Of a stretch of 64,000 nt of DNA, positions 30,925 to 41,089 are shown piece after piece. The notes under the pieces were generated by a model that worked only from the letters and a program-made list of their open reading frames with translations, made no database searches and was not told where the DNA came from. The stretch's first letter is position 1, and each line of letters begins with the position of its first letter. The translations under genes were made by a program, and so were the position numbers. The stretch is from Argyresthia goedartella (Eukaryota > Arthropoda > Insecta > Lepidoptera > Argyresthiidae): positions 20,143,231-20,207,230 of the forward strand of contig OX463815.1 of the NCBI GenBank assembly GCA_949825045.1. The letters are read 5' to 3'.

Positions 30925-31700
30925 TTAATTATTGAAACAGTTATTAAAAGTACAATTATTGAAATGATATGCTACCGCCTTATGAGGCATTTGTACTGTA
31001 TGTTTAATTGTATTATTAATTATTTCATTGCTTTGTTCTTGGGTAACTGTAAATGTCGGTGATAATGCAACATTCTGAAAGGAGGTAGAAGAACATTGCG
31101 TTTCATCATTAGCAAACGTATGAAATCCCAAATCATCATTGGCATATGAGGTGGAAGGACGCGGTTCAGGGCAGAACTTCTTGGATTGTGGCTCCAAATG
31201 GATTGCTTGTGTTATTTTGGCACTTATGTCGGCTTTATTTTGGATGGAGTCCTCAATATATGACTCGGCGACATTATTAGATCGCCATCCCCCATGGCGT
31301 TTTAAGGTCAATATATCGGCTCCTGAATTAGCCAGCAATGTAGCTGAAGTCCGCCCAAAACTGTGTCCGGTGTAAGCGTCAGCCTGTGGTAAGCCTAAAA
31401 ACTTGGCAATTTCTCTAGGCATCGATCCAAATTTGTTCACTCCGATAGGCTGACTCGTGCATTTGCCGTTATGAAAATTTTGGAAGAACCGGTCAGATTT
31501 TCCTTTTGTTGAACGTAAAGTTTCATATTTTTTCACTATTTCATAAAATGGTCCGTGAATAGTATTTACCGAGGAATTTTATTTTTAGTGTTCGGAATTT
31601 TGACAAGTAGCATCTCTCCGTGATTCTCTATATCTTTTGTCGTAATGTTGTTTAATTCCTGACGCCTACAGGCACCAGAAATTCCGAATATTAATGCGAC
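30925..31700 (-). pseudogene. Crypton-type tyrosine recombinase, exon 2 (catalytic part)
   Basis: Exon 2 begins after an acceptor TTTTCAG at 31701 and reads VALIFGISGACRRQELNNIT, with the first catalytic Arg in RRQEL. Just after KIPR (about 31568) a stop and frame change interrupt it. The frame from 31536 to 30925 (203 codons) carries the rest: GHSFGRTSATLLANSG at 57-72, LKRHGGWRS at 78-86 and the nucleophile Tyr93 in AESYIEDS. The H-x-x-R box has Gly (61) where Arg is required, so the enzyme would be dead even without the frameshift. The C-terminus ends NNCTFNNCFNN, like other insect Crypton-derived proteins. Its usual role is DNA integration or excision by strand exchange. Confidence 0.8.
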
Positions 31701-31823
31701 CTGAAAATAAATAAAATCATAATTAAGTTATAATAATCGTACTTAGTTCCAATTATATCAACACTCACAATACCGCCTACAAATATTATAATAATGAATA
31801 CAAAACTAAATAGTGGAACTGAC

Positions 31824-32219
31824 CTTTGTCATTAGGTGTTAAAACCTTGGATTTTCGACTGTAAAAGCCGTCTGAACGTCTTTTCAAGAATGCAGTTAGA
31901 TTGGTGTACGCTTTGATGTCAATTGCATTTTATTCTGCACGGTACTCTTCAACATAGAATATATACACCAAAGCGAACTAGGTTTATACCTCTTCGCCAG
32001 TTCACTAAAGTAAGCCATGAACACGTTCTCTGAGAAAGAGCTTGCATTTTTGCTATTTTTCCATTGAATGAAATTTGCGTAGGCTTGCATGTATTTATCT
32101 TTTGATTTTGAGGGCAAAAGACTATCACTCGCATTTTGCGCTTCAACTATGATATCTGGCGGCGTACACTCGATAAGTAATTCTTCGTTATCTAAATTCA
32201 ACATTTTACAAAACAACAC
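31824..32219 (-). pseudogene. Crypton-type tyrosine recombinase, exon 1 (N-terminal part)
   Basis: Starts at the ATG at 32219. The 107-codon frame to 31896 contains LLPSKSKDKYMQAYANFIQW (about 33-52) and SFSENVFMAYFSELAKRYKPSSLW (about 61-84), the conserved SAM-like core-binding region of insect Crypton-type recombinases. A one-base deletion near 31922 shifts the frame; the real continuation (AYTNLTAFLKRRSDGFY, then SRKSKVLTP) runs on in another frame to a donor AAAG|GTCAGT at 31823. The 123-nt intron (31701-31823) has GT-AG ends. Immediately upstream (32260-32330) is a GC-rich patch with GCGCGC words that could be the old promoter. Two frameshifts and a lost catalytic Arg make this a pseudogene. 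Confidence 0.75.
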
Positions 32220-32224
32220 TAACG

Positions 32225-32734
32225 AAATGCAATACCGTGAATAAACTTAACAAACAGAAACCCATTTAAAAGATGGCGGCCGTAATTTTATTTTTTCGCG
32301 CGCTCAGCGCTGCATGCGCGCGCAAGTCTGAGATAAGGGCACCGGCAAAGTAGCTAATCAGCCACATATTTATAAATTTTGAAATTGGGTATTTATAGGT
32401 AAAAATACACCGTCAAAATATAAATACCAACAAGCTAACAAGCATATTCATGAAATTCTTTATTTATCACATTTTGAATTGAATTTTATATTTACGCAAA
32501 TAACTACTTAGCTGTTTTCGAAACATTAATACTTCTTGCTAATATTTAAAAAGATATGTAATGAAAAGGCACTAGTGCGATAATGTAATGTAAAAGGCAC
32601 GGCATGGGTAATATTCTGCATTATCAGTGTAAATACGCTGCAATAAGACCTACTTTACGACCAGGTGTGTTGAAAAGATTTTTATGGCACTATATACTTC
32701 TGTCTTCTCCTTAGATGAATAACTCAACTTAGCT
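32225..32734. other. Non-coding stretch
   Basis: The GC-rich GCGCGC/TGCATGCGCG patch at about 32298-32330 lies upstream of the recombinase pseudogene. The rest is AT-rich without features. Confidence 0.45.
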
Positions 32735-32965
32735 GCGGCGGCTGGCACCGTGTCACGCAAAATGGCGTATCGACTAACTGGCTACCGTAGGCGTATTTCT
32801 TTATTCGTATTGAATTCGTCCCCTCGTCGTGACCAAATCAATACGGCTATGGAAGTTCATTTATGCCCCGTGAGCGTATCGATTTCGTCTCCTCGTGTTG
32901 ACGACATCAATACTCTACGCCTCTCGAGGTGATCAAGACGCTATGCGCAGCTAACTAGCGCCACC
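32735..32965 (+). repeat. Repeat arm, inverted relative to 33745-34400
   Basis: CTACCGTAGGCGTATTTC, GTATTGAATTCGTC, ATGCCCCGTGAGCGTATCG and CGCAGCTAACTAGCGC recur inversely at 34255-34385 and 33745-33800. The first part (AGCTGCGGCGGCTGGCACC) resembles the body of the SINE at 38529-38820, so this is probably a SINE-related copy. Confidence 0.65.
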
Positions 32966-32974
32966 AATGATAAA

Positions 32975-33616
32975 AAAGTGGCCAAGTGCGAGTCGGACTC
33001 GCCCATGAAGGGTTCCGTTGTAGCAAGTAATTATGTGACTGGATGTCTGTGTTGTAACTTTGTTTTTCATAGTGTTTGTATGAATGACAAAGTTATCTTT
33101 GCGGTTTTTAATAAATGTTTTATATCTTAAAAACAGCTTATTTTATTTTATTCAAACAAATTTTTGTTGAAAGTGTGTATTGAGATACACAGCTTATATG
33201 TTTTGTAGAGTAGAGTTTTCACTCTCTTACTTTAAAAGTTAGAGGGGGGGGACACACATTTATCCACTTTGGAAGTGTCTCCACGTCTGTCTATTTAAGG
33301 ATTTACTTTAAAGAAAAATGGTTTGAGGATTCTCAAGGTCATTTTTAAAGACCTATCTATAGATACCCCACACACATAGATTTGATGAAATATTTTTTTT
33401 TAGCTTCAGTTCCATCTTTGGGAAGCCCCCTTTAACTATCTAAATTTTAAAATTTTTGTATAAAAATCGTAAAGCGGTTCACAGAATATATCTACATACC
33501 AAGTTTTAACTGTCTAGTTTCTGCATGAAGTTGCTGTGACATACGGACGGACGGACGGACAGACAGACAGACTTGACAAAACTATAAGGGTTCCTTGTTT
33601 CTCTGCGGAACTCTAA
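32975..33616 (+). repeat. Family L lepidopteran repeat, copy 1
   Basis: Opens GTGGCCAAGTGCGAGTCGGA, GGGTTCCGTTGTAGC, and closes with the ACGGACGGACGG / ACAGACAGAC tract (33541-33570), ACTATAAGGGTTCC and GCGGAACTCTAAAAA. This is a dispersed repeat seen widely in moths and butterflies. It is non-coding. Confidence 0.75.
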
Positions 33617-33744
33617 AAAGCATTCCTTCTTTTATAATTCGTCATTTCGGCATTTTGTCAATCCTGCTAATAGCTATTTTTAAGACCTAGGCTCCTAAAA
33701 GACCCATTGGGAAAAACCTAGGACTAGATATTTATCATTAGTCG

Positions 33745-34400
33745 CGCTAGTTAGCTGCGCACGGCGTCTTCATCACCTCGAGAGACATAGAGTAACAAAG
33801 ACATAGGGTAAACGCTTATGGGAGTTTATTTTTTGGGAAAAAAAACGGTCAGGTGCGAGTCTAACCCGCGCACAAAGGGTTCCGTACCACCGTACAATGA
33901 TAGGGATGGTGTGGAAGGGAATAGTTTGAATTTTACATATTGTTTAAAAAGTTATTGGTGCGGCTATGGAGCCATATGTACGTAACCAGGTGCATTTATA
34001 AGTTTGTATGTGGTGTTGAAAGAAATTGTGTATGGGAGCCCCTCTAAATATTTATTTTATTCTGTTTTTTAGTATTTGTTGTTATAGCGGCAACAGAAAT
34101 ACGTGTACATCATCTGTAAAAATTTATTCTGTCTAACTATCATGGTTCGTGAGATATAGCCTGGTGACAGTCGGACGGCCGCCGGACGGACAGCGGAGGC
34201 TTAGTAATAGGGTCCCGTTTTTCACCCTTTGGGTACGGAACCCTAAAGATGCCCATAACCGTATTTATTTCTTCAACTCGAGGAGATAAAATCGATACGC
34301 TCAAGGGGCATTAATGAATTTACATAACCGTTTTGATTTGGACGAATTCAATACGGATAAGGAAATACGCCTACCGTAGCTTGTGCGTCCGCCACCTCGT
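33745..34400 (-). repeat. Second repeat arm, split by a family L copy
   Basis: Two pieces, 34255-34400 and 33745-33830, correspond in reverse to 32735-32965. Between them sits a family L copy at 33837-34247, which evidently inserted into it. Confidence 0.6.
33837..34247 (+). repeat. Family L lepidopteran repeat, copy 2
   Basis: Starts AAAAAAACGGTCAGGTGCGA, has GGGTTCCGTACCACCG, TGGTGTTGAAAGAAATTGTG, GTCGGACGGCC, and ends GGGTACGGAACCCTAAA. It is a different subtype from the copy at 32975. Confidence 0.75.
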
Positions 34401-34493
34401 GTGGGTAAAGGGCATAAATGAAAGGCACATCATTGATGTGATGGCTATGAAGGGATCATCACTTATGACTAATTTGTAAGCTGACGGATGACG

Positions 34494-34830
34494 TCATTCA
34501 GGGCAGCAAGGCGCTGTAGTTGCAGGACTAGCCGTGGTGTCCATGTTGGCACACCCTGGCACCGCAGCGGCAACTATGTATCTCGTTGGTTTCACCCCCA
34601 GTCGCAGGCAGAGGGCCAGCGTCAGGGTGGTCCTTTCCAGCAGTGTGCCGAGCTGTAAGCAGGGTATGGCTTGCAGCCAGTGCCCTGACTCTCGCTCCCT
34701 GGTTGCGAGCAGACGAGCACTCTCTGCAGGGTTAGTTGCGGCGCTATGGAGGCTCTCACGCTTTGGGAGGCAGAGCGGTTCATCCCACAGCCTTTGGGAT
34801 TTTGAACCTGGCATCGGCCACATAACCTGA
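34494..34830 (-). pseudogene. Decayed tail of a reverse-transcriptase polyprotein
   Basis: The minus-strand frame contains RLWDEPLCLPKRESL, ARLLATRERESGHWLQAIP and TLTLALCLRLGV. This is the order and spacing of a region found near the end of a widespread animal RT polyprotein family, where 'W..D.PL', 'SG.WL.A.P' and 'LRLG' precede a Cys/His motif of the type H-G-L-S-C. Here the Cys/His part (CQHGHHG, stop, SCNYSA) is visible only after a frame change near 34560, with a stop replacing the expected Leu. It would be part of a non-LTR element; no catalytic domain of it is seen nearby. The identification is from memory of the family pattern and is moderate at best. The 98-codon plus-strand frame over it is a shadow. 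Confidence 0.4.
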
Positions 34831-34929
34831 ACATCACCAAGTGATGGGTTAATTATTTTACAGGAGAGATGACGTGTACCTTGGGCCGAGGATAGGAACC
34901 CTGGAAGCGTGACATCTCGTATATTTCGG

Positions 34930-36285
34930 ATCCCAGACCCAGCTAATTTTGGTCAATACTACACAAACACTAACTTTCACCCCGGGTTATACTCGCGAAA
35001 GTAAGCAATTATTTCAGGGGTGTCAGGGGTTTCACTGTATGTTCTAATACAACAGGATACCTGTAAATATTTTGAATAGCCATCGGAGCAATTCAAAAAC
35101 CATATAAAATCCACTTTATTAAAAAAAGGATATTACAACATTCAACATTAAATTGACAAGAGAGTATGGTGTCATTCATTCATTCATTCATTTATCAAAT
35201 TTAACTCAACACAGAACTCGCCTGATCATTTTGTTAGTATTCCTGCATATTATTTATTATAATGTACTCATATGTAATATTTATTATACTTAAACAAAAA
35301 CCTTTTTTTAAAAGAGTTCTAAAATAATCTGTGGGATTTTCGTCGCCCTTCTTCTCAATTTTAAGAGAGACAAAAAATGACGCTCTATATTATTATATAT
35401 TATATATTTACAGAAAATAAAGAAATGTTTAACTTTTGATTTTGAACTTGAACTTAAGATGCAGAAAAAGCTTAGTTTTGAATTAATTTCTTGAACATAA
35501 AGCATTCGTATCTTTTTCTTTCGTAATATAATTCAATACATGATACTTTCAGCCTTAAGAATACCAGCGTTGCAGGACCTGTAGGCCCTGTGACACATGC
35601 TGAGTCGGAACCTATTCGCTGCTTCGACACACACTGCACGACGTCAATGTGGCCGCTAAATTTAATTTTGCGTATTGAATGTAAATTTTACACATAATAT
35701 GTTATACTTTTGTTGTGCGTGCTTTTATTCTCTTCTGTTTTATATGTTGCTGTTAATATTGCCTTTAATTCTATGTTTCACCTGTTTATGTTCTTTTGTT
35801 TCTCTTTGTATGCAATGGTGTGTGTTTTGTAGTCCGACTGAATTTATTTCTATGCTATTCTATTCTATTCTAAGAAGAAAACTATATTAGATTCTTTACA
35901 TAGATTGACGATCTTCTGGTCGGTTTTTATTATTTTTCTTTTGGCTCGCCTCCCACGAAGGAAACTATTCACGTAAAGAAGTGAAACTTTCCACACAAGT
36001 TTGACCCTCCCACAGAATACTTAACGATAGTGTTATTTGTTTGAACAAAAGATATGTGCCTCGGAAGGCTATTCATCATTTAGTTATTAATATTCTTTGA
36101 CATCACTAACTATTTGGGGCCTTAAAGCCTAAAGTTTTACACGACTTTTTTTTCCTAACTACGGAACTAGAGACTGATCCGCACACCGAGAGTTGCATAC
36201 AAATCACATTTTTGTAACTACAAATTTACGTTTTTTAGATTTTTTCCTTGATTAATGCTATAAAACCTTGCTTCATGTCAAATTG
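34930..36285. other. Non-coding stretch
   Basis: An (ATTC)n run lies at 35170-35192 and a TATTCTAT-type run near 35852-35872. Low-complexity T-rich frames (35675-35890) look like chance. Confidence 0.5.
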
Positions 36286-36289
36286 ATTC

Positions 36290-36625
36290 TAGGCCAACAG
36301 GAAGTACTATAGTTTTTGATTCCCTCAAGCAAATTCAGCAAATTTTAAGTTATTCAGCTGACCTAGAAGTTTGATTTCATTCAACTTCTAGGGGGCCATA
36401 GACTTGAGTAAATGATATAAATTTCAATTGAATACATCCACGCTTACATAAATGCTCACGCCTATTTCCCGGAAGAGGGGTAGGCAGAGACTGAAGACCT
36501 CCATTACCTCTACGCATTCCTTACAAAAAGGGTATTGACAGACAGACAGGAAGTCGGACAGATAGAATGACATCGAAGTGCTCCTATAAGTGATACTGTT
36601 TTCCTTTTAAGGAACAGAACCCTAC
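36290..36625 (+). repeat. Family L-related repeat, forward
   Basis: AGGCCAACAGGAAGTACTA near 36292, ACAGACAGACAGG at 36540, and the end GGAACAGAACCCTACAAAA at 36611. It pairs inversely with 36725-37460. A foreign-looking CGCCTATTTCCCGGAAG / GTAGGCAGAGAC piece lies at 36465-36500. Confidence 0.55.
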
Positions 36626-36724
36626 AAAATAAATTATTTAAGTTGCGTTACGAATGGCCCTCAAGTGACCAGGTTTTACTGCTATTTACTTCGTGTATCT
36701 CATCTCTTCCCTTGTCCAATTTAC

Positions 36725-37460
36725 AGCCCTACGGTTCCGTCCCTAAAAAGAATAAAATAAACCCTTATTTGTAGGATCACTTAATTGTCCGTCCGTGCGT
36801 CAGTCGGTCAAAACCTTTTTTCTGAGGAACGTGTGGGGAGGTATCAAGTGTAAATTAATATCAATTATTCAGGTCTGTGGTTCCTTGAAGATGAGAAAAA
36901 ACCAGGCTTATAGGTCACTTTATGACGAATATTGGCTGAACTATCATGAACATAAACATTTACATTGCTTCTGGCCCCACACTAGGATACCCTGTGTCGT
37001 GGGAACCAGAAATAGTGACGTCACACACATGTACACATCCAAGACCTGGTATTTTTTTCTGTACCCCCAGCCGGGGATCAAACCCGGGACCTCTCGCATG
37101 GCAGAGCCACAACGGCTGCGCCACAGAGGTCGTCAAATAACAAAACCTACTGGGACAGGACAATCATCATCACTGATAATACTGCTTAATAACCAGACGG
37201 AACATCACCACTAGGGTGGATCTTTTTTATATTATTATCAATGAAATTCTACCTATGCGGAAAGTTTGTTCTATTTATAAAGATTATGGAAAAAAAACAC
37301 AAATATCCTGTACTGCCGCATGACTGTTGAAGTTTAGGTATTTGAGCATTTTTGTGGAAATATACAAAGCTGCGCCTCAGAGGTCGTCGAATTTTTGAAT
37401 GCTTGATATGCGCAAGAGAATCAAAACCCATAGGGTACTTCCCGTTGACGTTCAATCATT
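36725..37460 (-). repeat. Family L repeat in reverse, split by a SINE
   Basis: Begins CCCTACGGTTCCGTCCC, GTAGGATCACTTAATTGTCC, TTTCTGAGGAACGTGTGG and TCAGGTCTGTGGTTCC, and resumes at about 37405 with CCATAGGGTACTTCCCGTTG, the expected next landmark of the family. The gap holds the SINE at 36938-37137 plus anonymous sequence. Confidence 0.6.
36938..37137 (-). mobile_element. tRNA-derived SINE, reverse orientation
   Basis: The complement shows the head with GACCTCTGTGGCGCAGCCG, a B box near 37085 (GGTTTGATCCCC) and the GGGGGTACAG junction, then body words TGTGTGTGACGTCAC, TGGTTCCCACGACACAGG and CCTAGTGTGGGGCCAGAAGC. It is the same family as 26691-26903. Short frames across it on both strands are artefacts. 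Confidence 0.85.
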
Positions 37461-37464
37461 AAAT

Positions 37465-37998
37465 TTAGTAACAAGCAAGGACAAGAAATTAACCACCCAA
37501 ACCAGTTCAGACGTAGATAGAAAACATATTTTCTTGAGTTCGGTGCCAGTCCTTGAGAAAATGTTTGTAGTTTTAAATTTATGTAGGAACCTCCTCAAAA
37601 AACATGTTTTGTACCTACGTTTGAATAGATTTGAGTGGTTAATTTCGTGAACATGTAAAAGCGTTATTAAATAATTTTGAGTTAATTTGAAGTCGACTTC
37701 TTATTTTAAATTCATTATTTTTTCCTCATTTTTAGTTTTATGGAAATAGTTGTAAATCTTTCGTCAGTCTTTTAGGTACAGTAGAACACTCCCCGTGTTT
37801 GATGCTCTCTTATTATATTTACAACTTCAGAAAGGATTAAAGATCGCCAATTTGTCAAGTTTTCCAGCTGTCCTTATTCTGTCCTTATTGTGTCTGTAAA
37901 TTCAACTTGCTCTCTTCCCTAAATTGGAATAAATGTAAGCCAATAAAAAAATATAGTGTAAATCCGATCTATAGTTTCGGACAAACACGAAGATACAC
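37465..37998. other. Non-coding stretch
   Basis: Nothing recognised. Confidence 0.5.
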
Positions 37999-37999
37999 A

Positions 38000-38302
38000 T
38001 GTCACCGTGAGGTTGTCGAAACCGTTAGTTAATAAACTAACGTTTTATTTCTCGTTAGTTGGTCATCTATCGACAGTTAGTAAACTGTAGCGTACTGCTT
38101 AAACTGGTTTAAACTTGAATTGCAAACGAAATACATGGGCAAACACTGCGGTAGCAGATGAAGACTAGAGGCGGCGAGCTTAGCGAAGTCCCCGAATAGT
38201 CTTCGTGTTAGGTTGACATGTTAGAACTAAACAAACGTAAATTCTAAACCCTGTCGGCGCGTTAGTTTATCAACAAAGGGTTTTGACTATCTTACGGTGA
38301 CA
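38000..38302 (-). mobile_element. MITE-A, copy 2
   Basis: Ends TGTCACCGTGAGGTTGTCGA and the inverse of TGTCACCGTAAGATAGTCAA. The left end has ACCGTTAGTTAATAAACTAACG, the interior GAAGACTAGAGGCGGCGAGC and GAATAGTCTTCGTGTTAGG. Opposite orientation to the copy at 15385-15691. Confidence 0.8.
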
Positions 38303-38304
38303 CA

Positions 38305-38525
38305 TACACATATGATATTTTGTATACTTGTTTGGATGCCCGAAAACAATAACAGAAAAAATATACCTCTCCTTTTTTTAAGTCGGTTAAGAAAGGTAAT
38401 AAATGTTAATGGTTTTTGGAATATCAACACACACGGCAGTGTGTCAAACCAAGTTCGAGCATAGATATTGACTTGACGAATACCTATAATCAAGATATTT
38501 GAAAGTAATGTAAACAATTAAATGT
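38305..38525. other. Non-coding stretch
   Basis: Nothing recognised. Confidence 0.45.
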
Positions 38526-38528
38526 ATA

Positions 38529-38820
38529 AGAGCTCCGTGGTCTAATGTGTTTCACGCTTGCTTCTCACTCAGGAGGTGCGGGTTCGATTCCTGACCATAT
38601 ACCAATGAGATAATTAATTCATCTTAAGTACATTATACGGCCGTTCTAACGGTGATGGAAAACATCGCGAGGAAACCTTCATGACTCCATAGCTGCGGCG
38701 ATAGGCTAGCCCCCTGTCTCGCGAAATGGAGTATTAAATAACTGGCTCAAAGTGGGCACAATTGTGCCTCTGCCACCCCTTATGGGAAAAGGCGTGACGC
38801 TATGTTATGTTATGAAATGT
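38529..38820 (+). mobile_element. tRNA-derived SINE, second type
   Basis: The head has AGCTCCGTGGTCTAATG (A-box-like) and GGGTTCGATTCCTG (B box at about 38580). The body includes CGGCCGTTCTAACGGTGATG, AACATCGCGAGGAAACC and CATGACTCCATAGCTGCGGC, and the tail GGCGTGACGCTATGTTATG ends in ATGTT repeats. The body type is common in Lepidoptera. Confidence 0.8.
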
Positions 38821-38824
38821 ATGA

Positions 38825-39375
38825 GTGACATTTGACAAAATTCCAAGGCGTCAAAATTAATCATATCATTTTAAATAGTTTAATTCTTATTGCGGAATCT
38901 GCAGATATGTTTGTGAGCATTATTTTAAACACCTACTTGTCTTGACTATAAACATCATATGATTTGCTTTCGCGTTTCTCGCCTTTCGGTTAACGTTAAA
39001 ATTCTTTGTTGTCAGATGTGGAAAATGCACGCCAATACCTCCAAATCCAATTCAACACAATCCGTGCGTCCCCAAAATCATGAGCGAGTGCCTCGAGGCT
39101 TCATCATTTTACGTACTGAAGTTAGGCAACATTTCGGAACATATATACAGTCTTAGGTTAGATAAACGAGAACAAAAGCAAAAGTAGGTACAGATGAAGC
39201 TGCTGGGAGTTGGGTGACGATAAAATCAATAGTCCGGCGACTAGAGGGCAAAACTGATTATCCATGGCGTTCACTGAGGCGCTCGCTCGGTGTCTGTTGT
39301 GATATCATCGGGCTCAACTAGCTCTTAATTACCAGCCCACAGAATCGATACAATACGGGTACATAGTTGACAGCT
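38825..39375. other. Non-coding stretch
   Basis: Nothing recognised. The 65-codon frame at 38959-39156 is unsupported. Confidence 0.45.
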
Positions 39376-39378
39376 TTC

Positions 39379-39475
39379 CAGTCTTCACAAAACAATAGGC
39401 CTGGTGACAGCGTCCGCTGACGCAATGAGGTTGAATTTAGTTTGGGCCACCGGGCCTTTTATTTTGTGAAGACTG
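39379..39475 (-). mobile_element. 97-bp hairpin MITE sharing a core with 4800-4907
   Basis: Outer arms CAGTCTTCACAAAA and the inverse at 39460-39475, with a second paired layer AGGCCTGGTG / CACCGGGCCT. The core in reverse reads CCCAAACTAAATTCAACC, GCGTCAG and GACGCTGTC, matching the element at 4800-4907 whose ends are unrelated. No firm target duplication. Confidence 0.7.
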
Positions 39476-39479
39476 TAGG

Positions 39480-39870
39480 TACAAATAACGAATGGTTTTA
39501 TAGGTCTGCAGTGAAAAGTTTCGTTCGCTTTTGTTCATAAAAACTCAAACTCTAGTAATTTAACATAAGTAGGTAGGCAAAAATACAGACACTTAAACAT
39601 GGAGAAAAAAAAATATGATCAACTAAACATAACTGATTATGGTTTAAATTTGAAAAAGCAAATTTCCTGTTCAAGTGGTAGTTCGTGGCTGAATCTTGCA
39701 GAGGAAAAGAAAACTCCATTAACTCTAGCAGTGCTTCGGAATCACACCCGTCAGAGAAGATCGCACCTAGAAACTCTTAGGGGATGTCACTTTTCATTTT
39801 TTGTCTTTTTTTATTACACAATGAACAATATGAAAATTATCTAATCTAATGACAATTTCGAATGACAATC
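39480..39870. other. Non-coding stretch with an unsupported 81-codon frame
   Basis: The plus-strand frame 39599-39844 starts MEKKKYDQLN and has no recognisable domain; the C-terminal part is hydrophobic by composition. It could be chance. Confidence 0.4.
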
Positions 39871-39872
39871 GG

Positions 39873-40142
39873 TTCTATAAGGGTCAATAAGAACAAAGAA
39901 AGCGAAGAATCTAACAAAAGAAATAAATAAGAACAAACAAAAGCTGTAATGAACATAACTTATGAGAAACCAGACTGGACCAGTCCCCCCATGCAGCACC
40001 CGTTCACGATTGTTCTATAAGGGTCAATAAGAACAAAGAAAGCGAAGAATCTAACAAAAGAAATAAATAAGAACAAACAAAAGCTGTAATGAACATAACT
40101 TATGTGAAACCAGTCCCCCCATGCAGCACCCGTTCACGATTG
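39873..40142. repeat. Tandem duplication of a 140-bp unit
   Basis: The unit from TTCTATAAGGGTCAATAAG to CCGTTCACGATTG occurs twice in direct order (39873-40012 and 40013-40142). The only evident differences are a 10-base gap (ACTGGACCAG missing in the second copy) and a base change at GAGAAACC/GTGAAACC. It is a recent duplication or an assembly duplication. Confidence 0.9.
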
Positions 40143-40380
40143 TGCACCAGCCATCACCACCCTCGCCATATTTGAGGGAGAGGAGCAACCCGCTATACAG
40201 GCACATGGCACGAGGATTGATGTGCTGATAACTAAATTGCACGATTGGGGAGATTGGGAGTTTATTGTTATTTCACTCTTCATTTATTTTCATGACATCT
40301 TATAGCCGTATGATTTGGCGAAAAAAAATATTAGCTAAATATGTATTCCGGATAGTATTTCGTGTTACGGTTGTCTATTG

Positions 40381-40507
40381 TTCGGGAAGTAGCAGCCGCT
40401 CACATCCAGTAGTTTACTATTGTTCGGGAAGTAGCAGCCGCTCACGTCCAGTAGTTCAGTAGTTCAGTAGTTCGGGAAGTAGCAGCCGCCCACGTCCAGT
40501 AGTTTAC
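40381..40507. repeat. Three-copy tandem repeat of about 42 bp
   Basis: TTCGGGAAGTAGCAGCCG starts each unit at 40381, 40423 and 40471. Each continues with CCAGTAGTT; the second unit carries extra CAGTAGTT repeats. Confidence 0.9.
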
Positions 40508-40509
40508 AA

Positions 40510-41045
40510 GTCTTTGAAATGGGTGGTTGTAACCAAAGTTGGTTGCGGTATAAATTATGGCCTGAAAGAACTTTGCATGGATTGTTAGCGAAGGCCTTGA
40601 GCGAAAGTTATTTGATTAATGTACAAAACTTAACAGTTGGCTACAGACAAACATGAGTTTTTGGATTTGTTGACGGAGTTACAAGTACAAGTTCCATTGA
40701 AGATAGAAATAACATTGTAGGGTTAATACAGTTAAAGGTAAGTTGTACAACTTTTATCCACTAGTTCATTATTAAGGCCACTTCGCCGTACTTTTCATGT
40801 TATTTATTCCATTCGTCCGCTTGCGGCATCTATGCAACTTGAGTTGATCGGTTTCTTTGCTCTCCCGAGCCCACAGACCTATAAAAAGCGTATCATTATA
40901 TATATATATATATTTCAAAGTGTTTTTACGTCAGCTTCAACCGAGCAAAGTTTATTCTAGCATATAGCTCGGACGCAATAAAACCGCAGTAAATATCTAA
41001 GCTAATAATTCCGATTTGCGCGGAGTAAATTTTATAGCGCTGTTA
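40510..41045. other. Non-coding stretch
   Basis: A short (TA)n run lies at 40896-40912. Nothing else was recognised. Confidence 0.45.
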
Positions 41046-41046
41046 A

Positions 41047-41088
41047 AGATGCAATATTACCTTTATAATTAAAGGTAATATTGCATCT
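41047..41088. repeat. Perfect 19-bp hairpin
   Basis: Arms 41047-41065 (AGATGCAATATTACC...) and 41070-41088 pair completely around a 4-nt loop. It could be a folded repeat core or a small-RNA precursor; nothing else supports either. Confidence 0.85.
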
Positions 41089-41089
41089 A

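Noticed and set aside
36465..36500. Coding fragment around CCTATTTCCCGGAAGAGG
   Set aside because: The words match a commonly seen lepidopteran repeat sequence rather than a protein-coding segment.
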